From assembly GCA_009602725.1 (NCBI GenBank), contig WELB01000237.1, positions 87,991 through 104,052 on the forward strand: a DNA stretch of 16,062 nt, read 5' to 3'. How positions within the stretch are numbered: position 1 is the first letter of the stretch; the number at the start of each line of letters is the position of its first letter. Of the stretch, positions 1 to 11,100 are shown piece after piece. The notes beneath the pieces are model-generated. The model worked only from the letters and a program-made list of their open reading frames with translations, ran no database searches and was not told where the DNA came from. A program made the position numbers and the translations under genes. The stretch comes from Spirogloea muscicola (Eukaryota; Streptophyta; Zygnematophyceae; Spirogloeales; Spirogloeaceae).

Positions 1-4
1 CGAC

Positions 5-5
5 A

Positions 6-41
<36 letters not shown>

Positions 42-283
42 GCGCGGCGGCGGGCGATGGGAAAGAAGAAGCGGCGCGCGGTGCGGCCGTGGTGCTACTA
101 CTGCGGGCGCGAGTTCGAGGACGACAAGGTGCTGGTGCAGCACCAGAAGGCGAAGCACTACAAGTGCCACGTGTGCCACAAGAAGCTGTCCACCGCCGGC
201 GGCCTCGTCGTGCACGTCCTCCAGGTCCACAAGGAGCCCCTCACCAAGTAAAACCCAAACCCTCCACCCTCCTCCCGCCATGA
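5..283 (+). other. Upstream out-of-frame ATG and polyalanine uORF overlapping the SUF4-like start
   Basis: An ATG at 5-7 opens a frame that reads a polyalanine run from a GCG repeat and continues past the zinc-finger start at 57 in a different reading frame, ending at 283 in intron 1 of the genomic sequence. If the transcript begins upstream of base 5, this overlapping uORF could lower translation of the main protein. The transcription start is not visible, so the uORF may not be transcribed. Confidence 0.3.
6..56. repeat. GCG/GGC trinucleotide-rich tract
   Basis: An almost pure GGC-type triplet run occupies the bases just before the zinc-finger start codon, with a few interruptions near its end. 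It is a simple repeat, probably in the 5' UTR, and prone to length variation. Confidence 0.85.
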
Positions 284-3000
284 CCGCCGCCGCGACGACT
301 GCGGCGGCGACGGTGGCGGCAGCGGCGGTGGCGGGCTCCAGTTGCCAGTTGCTGTGGTGATGGCCGTGACGGCGGCGGACCCAGTTGCGGCTTGCCTCGG
401 CGAGGGCCCGCGGCGGCTGATCGCTCCTTCGGCGCGGCGCTGCCGTCCAGGGTGCCGAACGCGCGGCCGGGGCGCGAGAGCGTGGACCTCGAGATCTATG
501 GCATGGACGGCATCCCGCCGGAGGCCATTGCCGCGCACGCTGCGGAGCTCGGTGAGCGCCGCCTCCCGTCCGAAGCTCTCCTCCCGTCCGAAGCTCTCCT
601 AGTGGAGGGCCTCTGCTCCAGGCCCCTCACAGGACTCGTACAATTTGCATATAGGTTGTCGCTACTGGGTTGTTGACTGAAGTTGCAGCTTTGAGTGGGC
701 ATTTCCGTTGGTGTATCACTTGTCCCTGTTGCACATTTTGGAATTTCCATGTGTCTATTTCATACAAAGATTGCTAAGATCCTAAAGTGTGTAAGAAGAT
801 TTCTAAGTATTCTCAAGATGTCTGTCTTTGTAAGTGACTAAGGTTCAGGAGGTCAGCAGGGCTAATGGGCAGTGTTGAGTTGTGCTTGTTGCAATGTGTG
901 CCTGGGTGGTCGGCGTTGCCGCCATGCAGAGGAGGACGGGCCCCCCGGCAAGTCCGCCAAGGCCGACGATGAGTCGCCGCCGCCTCCGCCGCCGCCTGCT
1001 GGCCCGGCGCACGCGGCGCCTCTGCCGCCGTCGCAGCAGCCCTACCCGAATGCCGCCGCCATGGGGTCGATGGCACCCGGTATGGCCCCTCAGCCGATGT
1101 ATGCAGGCGCGCCCGTGCCGCCCCCGCAGCAGTAAGTCTTCTGATCCTCGCCGCCACCCTGTCGTGCCATGCCCAGGTCCGTGTCGGATGATGAATGGGT
1201 TCTTGCTCTCGCTCAAGGTGCGCCGCCCGCAGGCTGACTTCTCTCCGCGCAGCTCTGCTTCTCGCTCCCCCTCTCTTGGTAGCCCTCGTACTGTAGCCTC
1301 TTCAAGTGTAGCCTCTGGAGTACCCCTCGTCGCTTCCCTTCTCACGTACGTCGTTGTCTGTGCTGTTGAGTAGTGGCTCTAAGGTTCGAGAGTCAGCCAG
1401 CTCCACCGTCTCTGAGGTTCCTTGTGCTTCTGCCGGTCGCAGGTACCCGCCCCCCCACCAGCAGTATGGGCGGCCCATGATGGGCCCACCTCCGTACGGG
1501 ATGCCGTACTATGGAGCGCCGCCGCCGCGCTACGGCATGCCGCCTCCGCCGCACATGCAGCCGCGGCAGATGCCGCCGGGGCATCCGTCCCAGCCCCTGT
1601 TCCCTATCCAGGGCATGCGGCCGCCGCCGCATGGAGGCATGCTGCCGCGCCCGCCGCTCTTTCCCGTCTCTGTCCCCCCGCCGCAGCAGCAGGCGAGCAA
1701 CGGCCCGCCCACCCGGCCGCCGCTCTTTCCCATCCAGACACCGTCACCAATTACTGGCCCGTCAGCACAACAGCAGCCGAGCGGTACACCAGCCGCTGCT
1801 GCCACGCAACCAGCGGATGGTGCGCAGCCCCAAGGGCCTGCGGTACTGGCACAGCAGGCTAGCCACAGCGGCCTTGCTGCTGTCGGTGGCGCTCCCCCAC
1901 TCCACCCTTCAACGCCCCCCAGCTCTGCAGCTCCAGGTTTGCGTCGTGAACCCTGACCCAAGATCTTCATTTAAGCTCCTACACATTTGAGTTGCAAGTG
2001 AACGTCCCAGGAGAAGAGGGCTGCGATCGCACCTGCAGCGTCAAGCCAGGTTGCGAATAGGGAGCCTCTCGTCTGCAGTCTTCAGCTTGGGTGAAGGGCG
2101 TCAAGCATCCATGTGGATGCTCCTGCCAGTGCCTGGGCGCAGCTCTGTCTAGCATATCAGTCGCTGCACACAATCAGGGCTCAGGACCTGGAATTAGCAT
2201 CTGTATGTATTAAATGATGGAGGGAAGGGTCAGATGGTTGTGGTCAATGGCTGGCTTGTATGGTCCGAAGTAGATACGAGTCTTCGAGGGTTCTGTGTTG
2301 GGCTTAAGAATAAGCCCAACACAGATGCGGGGTGCCGCATTCTTGATGAGACACGACTGACTGTCACCGTGACGCGCCTGCCCTGCTTCAGCACCGAGTC
2401 ACTCGTATGCGGCTGGCCCCAACACGGGCGGGCCGTCGATTGGGCCGCCGCCGGTGCTCAACAGCATGCCTGCACCAGCCGTAGCACCGCTGGCGATCGA
2501 GACCAAGCCGGCTGCAGCGGCAGCTGTCCACCTCGTATGGGGTGATGAGAATCAGTCCATGGTAAGATACCCCTTGTTCGGCCTTGCAGCCCTCATGCAA
2601 GCACGCTGGACATGCTAAGCCTTTTCGTGGTTGGCAATACATCTCTTACCAGTGCCCTTTGGCTAGCATCCACTAAACTGCAGACTCTTCCTCTGCCATC
2701 CTTCATTGGAGAGTCTGTTTTGAAGCACATGGTCTGCTTTTGCGCTCACAGGAGGAGCTGCGGGCAAACCTTCCTCGATATGCAGTCAACCGTGACGCCC
2801 CACAGGCAAGCACAGCACACCTTGAGCGCGTGAATTGCCGCCCATATCTGGCAAGCGTGGTGACATGGTTTACGCCACCTTCAGCCCCTTCCACTTTCAT
2901 AATTCTGGTGCTTTTGAAGACAGTTACTTGCTCCTGTATTGGGGCACTTGCCCTTCACTTCTGATGCACTATTGTAACCGGTGTGCAGGCACAAGGGTAG
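57..3000 (+). CDS. SUF4: SUF4/ZNF207(BUGZ)-like C2H2 zinc-finger protein, 7 exons
   Basis: Proposed exons: 57-247, 451-551, 930-1131, 1443-1936, 2392-2561, 2752-2805, 2989-3000; all phases agree and give about 407 aa (Arabidopsis SUF4 is of similar size). Residues 1-64 begin MGKKKRRAV and hold two zinc fingers (C13, C16, H29, H34; C37, C40, H53, H58) with the family signature [17 protein letters not shown]. Exon 2 gives [20 protein letters not shown], the conserved block after the fingers. Residues about 107-330 are low-complexity Pro/Met/Gln/Gly sequence. Exons 5-6 join to [19 protein letters not shown] (about 378-396), matching the GLEBS-like segment by which ZNF207/BUGZ binds BUB3. By family the protein is nuclear: SUF4 acts in transcriptional control of flowering in plants, BUGZ in spindle/kinetochore function in animals. 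Its role here is unknown. Exon 6 appears to use a GC donor (CAG|GCAAGC), and the last exon (Ala-Gln-Gly-stop) is uncertain; read-through would instead stop at 2964. ATG 57 is chosen because the family N-terminus starts exactly there. Confidence 0.88.
562..597. repeat. Two-copy 18-bp tandem repeat in intron 2
   Basis: The unit cctcccgtccgaagctct occurs twice with no mismatch (562-579 and 580-597), just inside intron 2 of the SUF4-like gene. Confidence 0.85.
2292..2325. repeat. Perfect 15-bp inverted repeat with 4-nt loop in intron 4
   Basis: Bases 2292-2306 (tctgtgttgggctta) are exactly complementary to 2311-2325, leaving the loop agaa. It lies within the 455-bp fourth intron of the SUF4-like gene, about 65 bp before the exon 5 acceptor. 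It would fold into a stable hairpin as RNA. The stem is too short for a typical plant microRNA precursor. Confidence 0.9.
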
Positions 3001-3356
3001 AAAGCCGCCACACACGCTGGAGCTTCAGTGTTGGAGTTGAGTGACTTGATGCACTTGATTGACCAAATACAACGCTTGAGTGATTAGTCTGATAGTTTCT
3101 GCTTCCAGTCCACCTACACAGCCGTGCTTTGGAGCTACACCTTGCCACAGGCAGCTTCGCAAGAAGCTCAAGCCTTTCTCCTGACAGCGTGCATACTGTG
3201 CATGTGAAAAATTTGCTTGGACGATTAGCCCTGTCCATCAGAAAACCCTAAGCATCACCTTTTGTTAGTCACAAGTGTGCTGTCTTTGCTCCTCCTGTCC
3301 CGTATTACGAGCAAGCAGTGAACAAGTAAAGGAAGCTGAGCAGATCTATGAACAGC
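3001..3356. other. Convergent intergenic region (3' ends of two genes)
   Basis: This stretch separates the proposed 3' end of the SUF4-like gene from the stop codon of the minus-strand xylulose kinase. I see no further coding exon. I found no TGTAA-type polyadenylation motif on the minus strand just below the kinase stop. Confidence 0.6.
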
Positions 3357-6300
3357 TCAGCAAGCCCCTGGGTTGAGCTTCTGCACCAACTGCTTCTCCA
3401 GCGCCATCCTCGCCTGGCCGGCCCTGCCATATGCAGAGTGCAATTCTCCCACCTGCCCTGGCACTGCCAGCTCCAGCTTGGCAGCACTGTCCTGGGTGCC
3501 GAGCTTCAGAAGCTCTGAATATGGCACAAATGCTCCAGAGGCGTTGGATAGCCATCCATGGGCGGCTCGAAGTGCAGACCCCGTGGACGCAGAATCTTGC
3601 ATTGCATAAGAGAGGGTCTCAGCAGTTCGTACTTTCACATGCCTTGCTGCAACAACTGCTGCTGTTTATCTGTCAATACAAGGCTCATTTTTAGGAACAA
3701 AAGGAGTGCACCCTGTCTACAAGCACAATCAAAGAATTCACTGACCTGGCCTAGAAGCAGTATACACGGGGCAGCCGAACACCGACGCAATGACCTTGAG
3801 GAGGGCAAAATTGGCAGAGCCGCCTCCTGTGGCAATCACTCGCTCAGGAGGGCTTCGCAGTCCAACCCTCTCAGCATGCATTCGCATGGACAAAATTTGC
3901 CCTTCCAAGAGCGCCCTGACCTGCAGCAAAGTAGCTGATCACGTTGCACAGCATGCTCTTGGACCTCTTAAGAATGACTGAATTTGTGGGCGTGATAGGT
4001 GCTTCAGATGTTTAGCAATGATTCTACTTAAGGTAGTTAGAATACAGTCAGTCAATTGGGTTCAGTCTCTGACAGACTACTAAATTAAGGATGATTGCTC
4101 CCATGTGGTAAAGGCAAGTCATTGCTTTAGGCTGAAGCTAATGAATGGTGAACAATGAAGAGTGCATATAGTGCTCAATTTCAGCTACCTCCGTAGCGTC
4201 GTCAAATTTGTCAGCAGGTACCTCCTTCGCTTGACCGCCTTCTTCTGCAGGAAGTATGTAGCGGTGCGTCCCAGCTGCAACCAGTGCCAGCTTCTCAATA
4301 GAGCGCCACATCCAGGATCAAACTCTCTCATGCTGGCCGAGCATCTCTGCTCAGGCTTTTAGTAAATATGAAAAGTTGCTTGCAAATACCTGGTAGCATT
4401 GGAAAAACTTCAGGGTCATCATAGTAAAAGCCAATGCACCCCCCTAGACACCCAAATGAGATTGGTATAAGTCTTGTGCAACGCCACCTATATATATTCC
4501 CTAGTTCTTGTGGTAAGCAAGTCATACTTGACAATAGTCCATATTGGTTGGCGATGCTTGGAGTCAACAGCTGCACCTACTCTTAGCAGTTTGCAGGCAT
4601 TACAATTGTATGCAAAGCACTGCATTGCCAGCATTCACTCACGATTCAGGGGTAGTGTAGCCTCTAGAAGCTCACTGAAAGCATCCCATGAGGCTTTTGC
4701 ATTGCGATCTCTGATTTCTGCTCTTTCAGGAGACCACAGGAGACCCAAATCATCACAAATTCCAACTGAGGGACTCTCTTAGGAAGCTCTCTCAATAAAG
4801 GTCTCAAATAACATCTTCTGATGAAGATTGAGCATGTCTTGCTCTATGGTGATGACATACATCCTTCATACGCCTGGCAGTACATCAAGATGCATTGACT
4901 ACATATGCTCAATCCCACGTGTGTCAAACAGGTGCAAAGGTGATTGCCATAAGCTCAAGTTTTGGTGTAGCTGTTCACTTTGCCGTGTTAATGACGCATT
5001 CTTGTGCACAAGCATGGCCATGTAGTTATCAGGGTCCACCGGATTAGGAAAGACGTGTCCTTCAGGGCCAGGCTTGGGGTCAGTAGTAACCCCAAAGACC
5101 TGTTGACAACCAAGCAATGACAGGCATCCTCAGAACCTTCTTTACGTTGTTGACGGGATGGACCCCCTAATACATCACAGTATATAGTAGGAAATTGCAC
5201 CATCAATGTGGCTCAAGAGCTTGTGTGCAAATATGTATCACCTGATTCATAGGTCTTTAAGGAGCCTCAACAACACACAAGCTTGCAGTGCAATAACTTT
5301 GCATGGTGACCTGAGCATGGTGACCTGAGCAAGTCTCATACTCACCGTGTCACTGGTACCCAGGCTGATAGCAACGTCCCCAGGGTGTTCCAAAGTTCCT
5401 ATGCATTAAATGTTGACCGGTTCTTGAGATGACAATATTGTTAGCACTTTTGGGCCTTCTAGTGAAGCCTTGAAGACAGAAGACAAGGTTAAATGCAGGC
5501 TAAGGAGTACAACAATTCTACACTGGTCATTCCTGCTGATACGGCCAGCAAAATACTCTTAAGTACCTGCGAGGCTGTTTGGGTTGTCCCCTGACCACTG
5601 AACCACATCACACCCAGGGTCAAAGCCATACCTGACGTTTGTACACAAATTTGCCCAGTTCATTAGTATGCTTACATGTGCACCGCGCTGCCTGCTCTGT
5701 CTCTATCAGTATGGGCCTGCTGCTTTCTTGTTGTGCATGTGAAGCTGTTGCTAGGCAGCTGTAGGCTAGGCTAGGCGTCTATGTAATAAAAGAATCTAAC
5801 CAATGAAGCAATGCTTACATCTTTACAAAATACGGATTGATTTTGCCAGCTATTGCATGTGATGGGGCTAAGGGTCCAAGTCGCTCTTGCAGTTCAGGTG
5901 CTGTTGCCTGCACAATAGCAGTGACGCACTAAACACGACAGACAGGAAAAAGGCTCATGTTGCTCCTAGTTGGAGCTACGTTTACTGTAGACATCTGCAT
6001 GTACGAACGGTTTGCTTGCTTTCAAGATCCCATGTGGTCTACTTACTGCAATCAGGACAGCGTCATATCCTAAGATGAGCTTCTGCTGAAGCACACAGCT
6101 TATCTCCTGGAGGAAACAAGACAGTGCTTCTTGTGCTCTTAAATGCTGGCAGTGACTCACGGTCAAAGTCTACCTGGAGCACACGTGGAAGCCACACCCT
6201 CTCCTTCAGCTCCATCAAATTCATTCCTGCTGCATCGCTGTGATCAATAGCCGCATAGTCTCCAACTAGAGTCGATGCCATGAACGAACTGACCAGCGAT

Positions 6301-7517
6301 ATCCTCTCTGTGTCCCTGTATACCGTCCACAGGACAAGCCATGCAAGGACTCAGCCCACCTCCTAACTCGGTGAACATCAGCACTGTGCAGGAAGCTGCA
6401 GCTAGGCATAAATTTGACAAGGCTGGTAAATGCTCATGCACATATAACATGAGATAGGAAGAGGGATGTGTCTGATCCTTCAGCACTGAAGACCTTTTAA
6501 AGCAACTATCACTTTGAGTCAAGAGCTGATTGATGCCAGTATGTACCTCTGGCTCTGTCTCATAGAGCTTGCGGATTTGAGGTCCAGTGAATCGTTCATA
6601 GGCGCGCGAGCCTGTAAGAGTTGCCAGTGCAAGTGGACCTCCTAGTTCTGCTTCAATGGCACGGCATTGAGCAGAGGTGCTGTTGTCCATCCAGACTGGT
6701 GACTTTCCTGTTGAGAAGCAGTCGTGTAAATGCGAGACCAGGCTGTTGGAATCGCCAAGGGTCCTGAGCGTGGCTTGAGCACCCCTTTTCCAGTATACTG
6801 AGCCATGCTGCTGGCCAGACCCGGAGATGGCCTTGACCTTGTCAAAAGCGAACGACGTGTCCTGAGGATAACACGACAAGGTGCCGGTATCAGGAAAGTA
6901 CAAGCAGGTGGAAGGTAAGGTAATGAGAGCAGAAGCATTACTTTGTGTAGCAGTCGGTAATCATATGCAGTCTAATGAAGATAGAAGGAGAACTGACATT
7001 GCAATCCTACAGGGCTCTTTTCACCTTCAGCCTTCTGAAGACACAATCCAGTGCCTCAATCCACATCTGAGGAGGTGCTGTGATCCTGTCTCCGTCCCTG
7101 TGTACTCCATCCTTGGTGTTGTAATGTGGAAGAGCGGAGTCAAAGTTGACCGACTCAGATCCCACAACCTGCAGCTTGCTATCCAGGGCCGTCGCTTTCA
7201 GTGACCTACAGTTGGAAGCAAGAGCAAGCCAGTTACATTCTGCAAGCCTGAACCTTATACTTTCTGTGATCCACAGATGCACCGCAGCTCAGCATCCTAG
7301 CCTATGTTAATGCTGCCTTGATTTGCAGGAGCTCGACTGATTTTTCCTGCGGCTGCGGAATGTCAGTACGTTGCTGACAAACCCCGCAGACAGGAGCATG
7401 AGCGCAAGGCGCGTGCGTGCTCGTGGCCTTCCGAGCCGGCGGCGCTCACTGGGTGGAGCTGTCGAGGCCTAAGAAGAGTGCTCCATCAGGGAGCGCAAGC
7501 GCTGCTGCGGCGGCCAT
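3357..7517 (-). CDS. XYLB: Xylulose kinase (FGGY family), 13 exons
   Basis: It phosphorylates D-xylulose to xylulose 5-phosphate with ATP. Minus-strand exons in order: 7517-7450, 7205-7025, 6861-6547, 6323-6174, 5907-5819, 5631-5567, 5398-5346, 5099-4979, 4717-4643, 4443-4390, 4274-4222, 3920-3746, 3595-3357. Phases are consistent throughout and give 545 aa, the usual size of the human XYLB/plant XK-2 type. Visible motifs: FLGLDSSTQ (15-23, N-terminal phosphate loop), SGSGQQHGSVYW (96-107), WMDNST (140-145), RAYERFTGPQI (about 169-179), DTERISLVSS (192-201), SDAAGMNLM (217-225, D218 the likely catalytic base), GDNPNSLAG (282-290), AISLGTSDT (299-307), FPNPVDPDNY, IGFYYDDPE, VRALLEGQ (409-416) and ATGGGSAN (438-445). 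No transit peptide is obvious, so a cytosolic location like plant XK-2 is likely. All introns are GT-AG except the third, whose best junction ends in CG rather than AG. It is divergent from the CAS/TROL-like gene. Confidence 0.95.
5301..5328. repeat. Two-copy 14-bp tandem repeat in a xylulose kinase intron
   Basis: The unit gcatggtgacctga occurs twice without a mismatch (5301-5314 and 5315-5328) in the intron between exons 7 and 8 of the xylulose kinase gene. Confidence 0.85.
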
Positions 7518-8114
7518 GGCCGCAGGAAGCCGAGGCCGCCGGAGGCGCCAGCCCTGGCGGCGAGGGAGGCGGCGCTGCGGGCGGCGGAGCGGCCGCCGCG
7601 ACGGCCGGGCAGCGGAACCGAGGACCAGTCGACGGAGGGGAAAACGGCGTGGCGGCCAAGTGGAGTCCCTGCGGGGACCGCATTCGGCGACGAAATGGAT
7701 GCGGGCGCGGGGGCCGCACGGCGTAGTCACTGAATGAGCTGCACCGTCGGGGCGATTTAAATCGGAAGGCGCCGGGCTCCGGCGGGGGGGGGCCAGATCA
7801 GGCCGATCCCACGTGGACGAATCACGGGGGCGCGGCGCCGGCCTCTCCTGCGGGGGGGGTTGGAGAGGCGCCGCCAGTGGCAGCGGGGGCCCCGCCAGAT
7901 CTGGCGGAGCCGCCATCCTGGCGGCCCGGGCCGCACCGCCCCCGGCGGCACACCGGAGGCTGGCCCGCCCGCCAGCGTCGCCGCCAAACCGGCGGCGCCG
8001 CGGGCGCGGGCACNGCCGGCCACGGTCCCGCCGGTCGGCGGCACACCTGGTGCTCGCTGCCGTCGCCGGCGCAGGACCTGCGGGTGGAGCAACTGCGGCT
8101 GCCGCGCGACGGCC
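7518..8114. promoter_or_regulatory. Divergent (bidirectional) promoter region with G-box core and palindromes
   Basis: These 597 bases separate the start codon of the minus-strand xylulose kinase (7517) from the proposed start codon of the plus-strand CAS/TROL-like gene (8115), so both promoters and 5' UTRs must lie here unless a further upstream exon exists. Seen directly: a CACGTG G-box core at 7810-7815, the 12-bp palindrome cgatttaaatcg at 7753-7764, a 16-bp palindrome ccgccagatctggcgg at 7892-7907, an adjacent 6-bp-stem hairpin at 7910-7924, an 8-bp inverted repeat (7841-7848 with 7862-7869), G runs near 7784-7792 and 7852-7859, and an undetermined base at 8014. Light-type regulation through the G-box is an inference from plant promoters. 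Confidence 0.6.
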
Positions 8115-11100
8115 ATGGCGGGCTGCGCATCCGCCGCGTCGGCGTTTGCGCCGACATCGCGGCACGCCATCGGGCCGCGACCGACAGTCGTCGCAGTGGC
8201 TGGCCAGCTCAGGGGCGAGGTGAGCTGACAGGCTCTCATCCAGCCACTTACACGAGCTTGCTGTGCGCTACTTGACGAGTCTCACGGTGAAGCTGAGGAC
8301 AGTTGTCCACTTGGCCAACTTCCTGCCTTGGAAAGACATTCTGAGCTGTTGCATGTCATTTCTTTCTTTAGTCTAATTTCTCCTGACCGCAGGCTTTAAG
8401 TGAGGATAACGACGTGTTAACGCCAGAGCTGTGCGACTATAACCTTACAGCAGCGAATTTTGAGTCACAATGGCTGATAATGCAGCTGGTCTTGTGCTGC
8501 CTTTGCCAGGGTTTATGCAGCTTGGACAAAGTAAGGCTCTGCTTAGGCAAGGAAACTCGCCATCGCTCTTGGCTGCAGAGGAGAATTAAGAAAACCTCAA
8601 CCGCCAGAACCCAACGGCTTACTGAAGCAGGCCTTCTCAGAGCCTCTGGGAGCTGGTTTGCTCAAGTAGCAGTCACAGGACGGGATGTTGCAGATACTTT
8701 TCCGGCGAATGCAGCAGTTGCTCCAGCAGACACCACAGCGGACGAGACTGCTGAGATCTTTTCAGATATTGGTGCTATGATCAGAGAGGCTGCGAAGACA
8801 ACCGGGTCAGGGCCTGCTGCCAGTCCATCAACAGGTGGTGCCGCCTCTGATGCAGCAGGTGCTGCTGCTGGAGCAGCCTCTGACGCGGTATCGTCACTGA
8901 AGAGGGCAGCATCCAGCATCACCCAGGCGCCTGACTCCTCACCACCAGCAAACATTGATGTGCCCTCTGCGTCAAACGCAATGCAGGCCCTCAAGGACGC
9001 AGCTTCCTCTGTAACGCAAGCGTCCAAGCTGGCAGTCCCAGATGTGAAGTTGCCAACTGTGACACCACCAGTGAGCGTGGGCGTACCCTCCGCATCAGAT
9101 GCAGTGCAGTCCTTGAAGGACGCAGCCTCCGCTTTCAAGGAAGGCCCCAAGAAGCTGGCACTTCCAGATTTAAAGTTACCATCTGTTCCTGATGCCATAC
9201 AGTCACTTAAGGGCGCTGCATCTAGCATCATACGACCAGCCCAGCCTGCACTACCGGAACTGGACAAGTCTTCAGCTGGTGGTAAAGGGCAGTCACTTAT
9301 GGATGCTGCATCTAGCATCACCCAGCCATCCCAGTCCACAACTCCAGAAGTCGGCAAATCCTCAGCTGCTGGTGCTGTGCAGTCACTGAAGGATGCGGCT
9401 TCCAATATTTTTCAGTCGAGGAAGCCGCCAGTGCCTGATGTGACCGCGCCTCCAGAAATTTCAACCCCGTCTAGCACCACCGACTTGTCAGGAGCCTTGG
9501 AGAAGTCACAGCAAGCAGCTGCAGATGCAGTTAGCAATGTTGAGGGTATATATGATAGCGAAACTCTCTCTGTGAATAACTTTCTCAAGACCTGGGTCAG
9601 CTCTGTTGAGAATGCTCAGCAATCAGTCAAGACCGGACTGGACAATGCCGCCACAACTGTAAAGGATGGCATTGTGGTGTATGCCAACCCTTTTCAGACT
9701 GGCTCACCGCTCAACAACGGCCTCCAGGTCCTGGTTGATGGTGTGAAGATTGGGGCAAAAGTAGCTGCTGGGGCGGCTGGTGGGGCTACGGCACAGCTGT
9801 ATGGAATCGTAAGGGAGAACTTGCCTTCCGAAGCACAGGTCACCCTTGACACTGCTCAGGAAAAGCTGGCCAGTCTTGGTGGACCTTTGACCTACGCGAT
9901 TGACAAGGTACTTAAAAATTGGAGCTGCTGCAACAATACGCATGTCTAAGTCTGGAAGCAAAGCAAGGGGAGTACTGGATCATGCTGTTCCATCTCTGCA
10001 CTGAAGAAGAATCTGTTTGATGCTTAATTCAGTCCACTCCTAGTGATATCATTTGTGTAGTAAGACATCTTAATGTATCTTATTAAGCATATACTTTACC
10101 GTGGAAGTCACAGTACTCCTTGTTGCTAGTTGCCTTGGACAGGCCGGAGCAGCAATTGAAGGTGCAGAAAGGGCTGTGGGCTTGGACCCAAACAATCCTG
10201 CCATCTCAGTGTTACTTGTGGCAGGATCGTCAACTTTCCTTGGGTATGTCAATTCCGTACCAATCAAGAATAGATGGTTCAATGGGGGTTGCATTGTATT
10301 TGTCCATCAATGCCACCAACTCGCTCAAACACGTCCCGTGCACTCTCATCATCAGCCTCCTTACTGAATTAGGACAGCATCTGCTGTGCTCTTGGTTGTG
10401 CAGACTGTCTTTATGGCGTGCTCGGTATGGAGGCTACTCAGGAGATCTGCTTCCTGATGTCGCCTACAAGCTTTTGAAGGATGAGGGGAATGTGTTGCTA
10501 GTTGACATTAGAGGCCAGGTGAGGTTACGACGGGCAGACTTTTGCTCTTATCAAGCAAGCACCTGCATCGTTCTTCAAAATGCTCTACACCTTGTGCGAG
10601 TACAGTATATTGTGCTCTTAACTCGTACTTTCAATCAGCTACTTAAATGTTGTTGCTGCTGTAGCCTAGTAATGTGCCTACTTAGAGTCGCTCAGATATT
10701 TTTGCTCTCTCAACGCACATGAAGTAACCCTGTATTTAGCTCCTTCTCCTGGAGTAGAAGTGCCGTGTTTAGTCCAATATTATGCCCAGGATAAACAGGG
10801 GAAAGCCTAGGACAAAAGTAGGAAGTGTCCTGTGCAGCCACTTCACATCAATCAGGTGCCTCATCCATTTGTAGTTTGTGGACAGGACGCACGCGATAGA
10901 GATGGCGTACCTGATTTGAGGAGGGGCCTTCGATTCAAGGCTGCAAGTGTGGAGCTGGAACAGGTCGACAAGATAACTGTAGACATCTGGAAGCAAGTCA
11001 TTGGAACACTAAGCACACCTAGGGTGCTGGAACATAATATCGTTCAGATCATCCACTACGATTTCTGTCATGCTTTACAAGCTTGAGAATGTTGTTGCAT

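Noticed and set aside
2292-2325. A microRNA precursor
   Set aside because: The stem is only 15 bp with a 4-nt loop, below the length needed for a usual miRNA duplex.
7813-8223. Long plus-strand open frames in the GC-rich region before the CAS/TROL-like gene
   Set aside because: They are Arg/Ala/Pro/Gly-rich products of GC-rich DNA in several frames and on both strands, with no family resemblance; only the short piece from ATG 8115 has transit-peptide character and a matching splice phase.
8662-9405. 247-codon minus-strand open frame
   Set aside because: It is the antisense shadow of the repeat-rich exon 2 of the CAS/TROL-like gene, whose plus-strand frame continues into a recognisable rhodanese domain.
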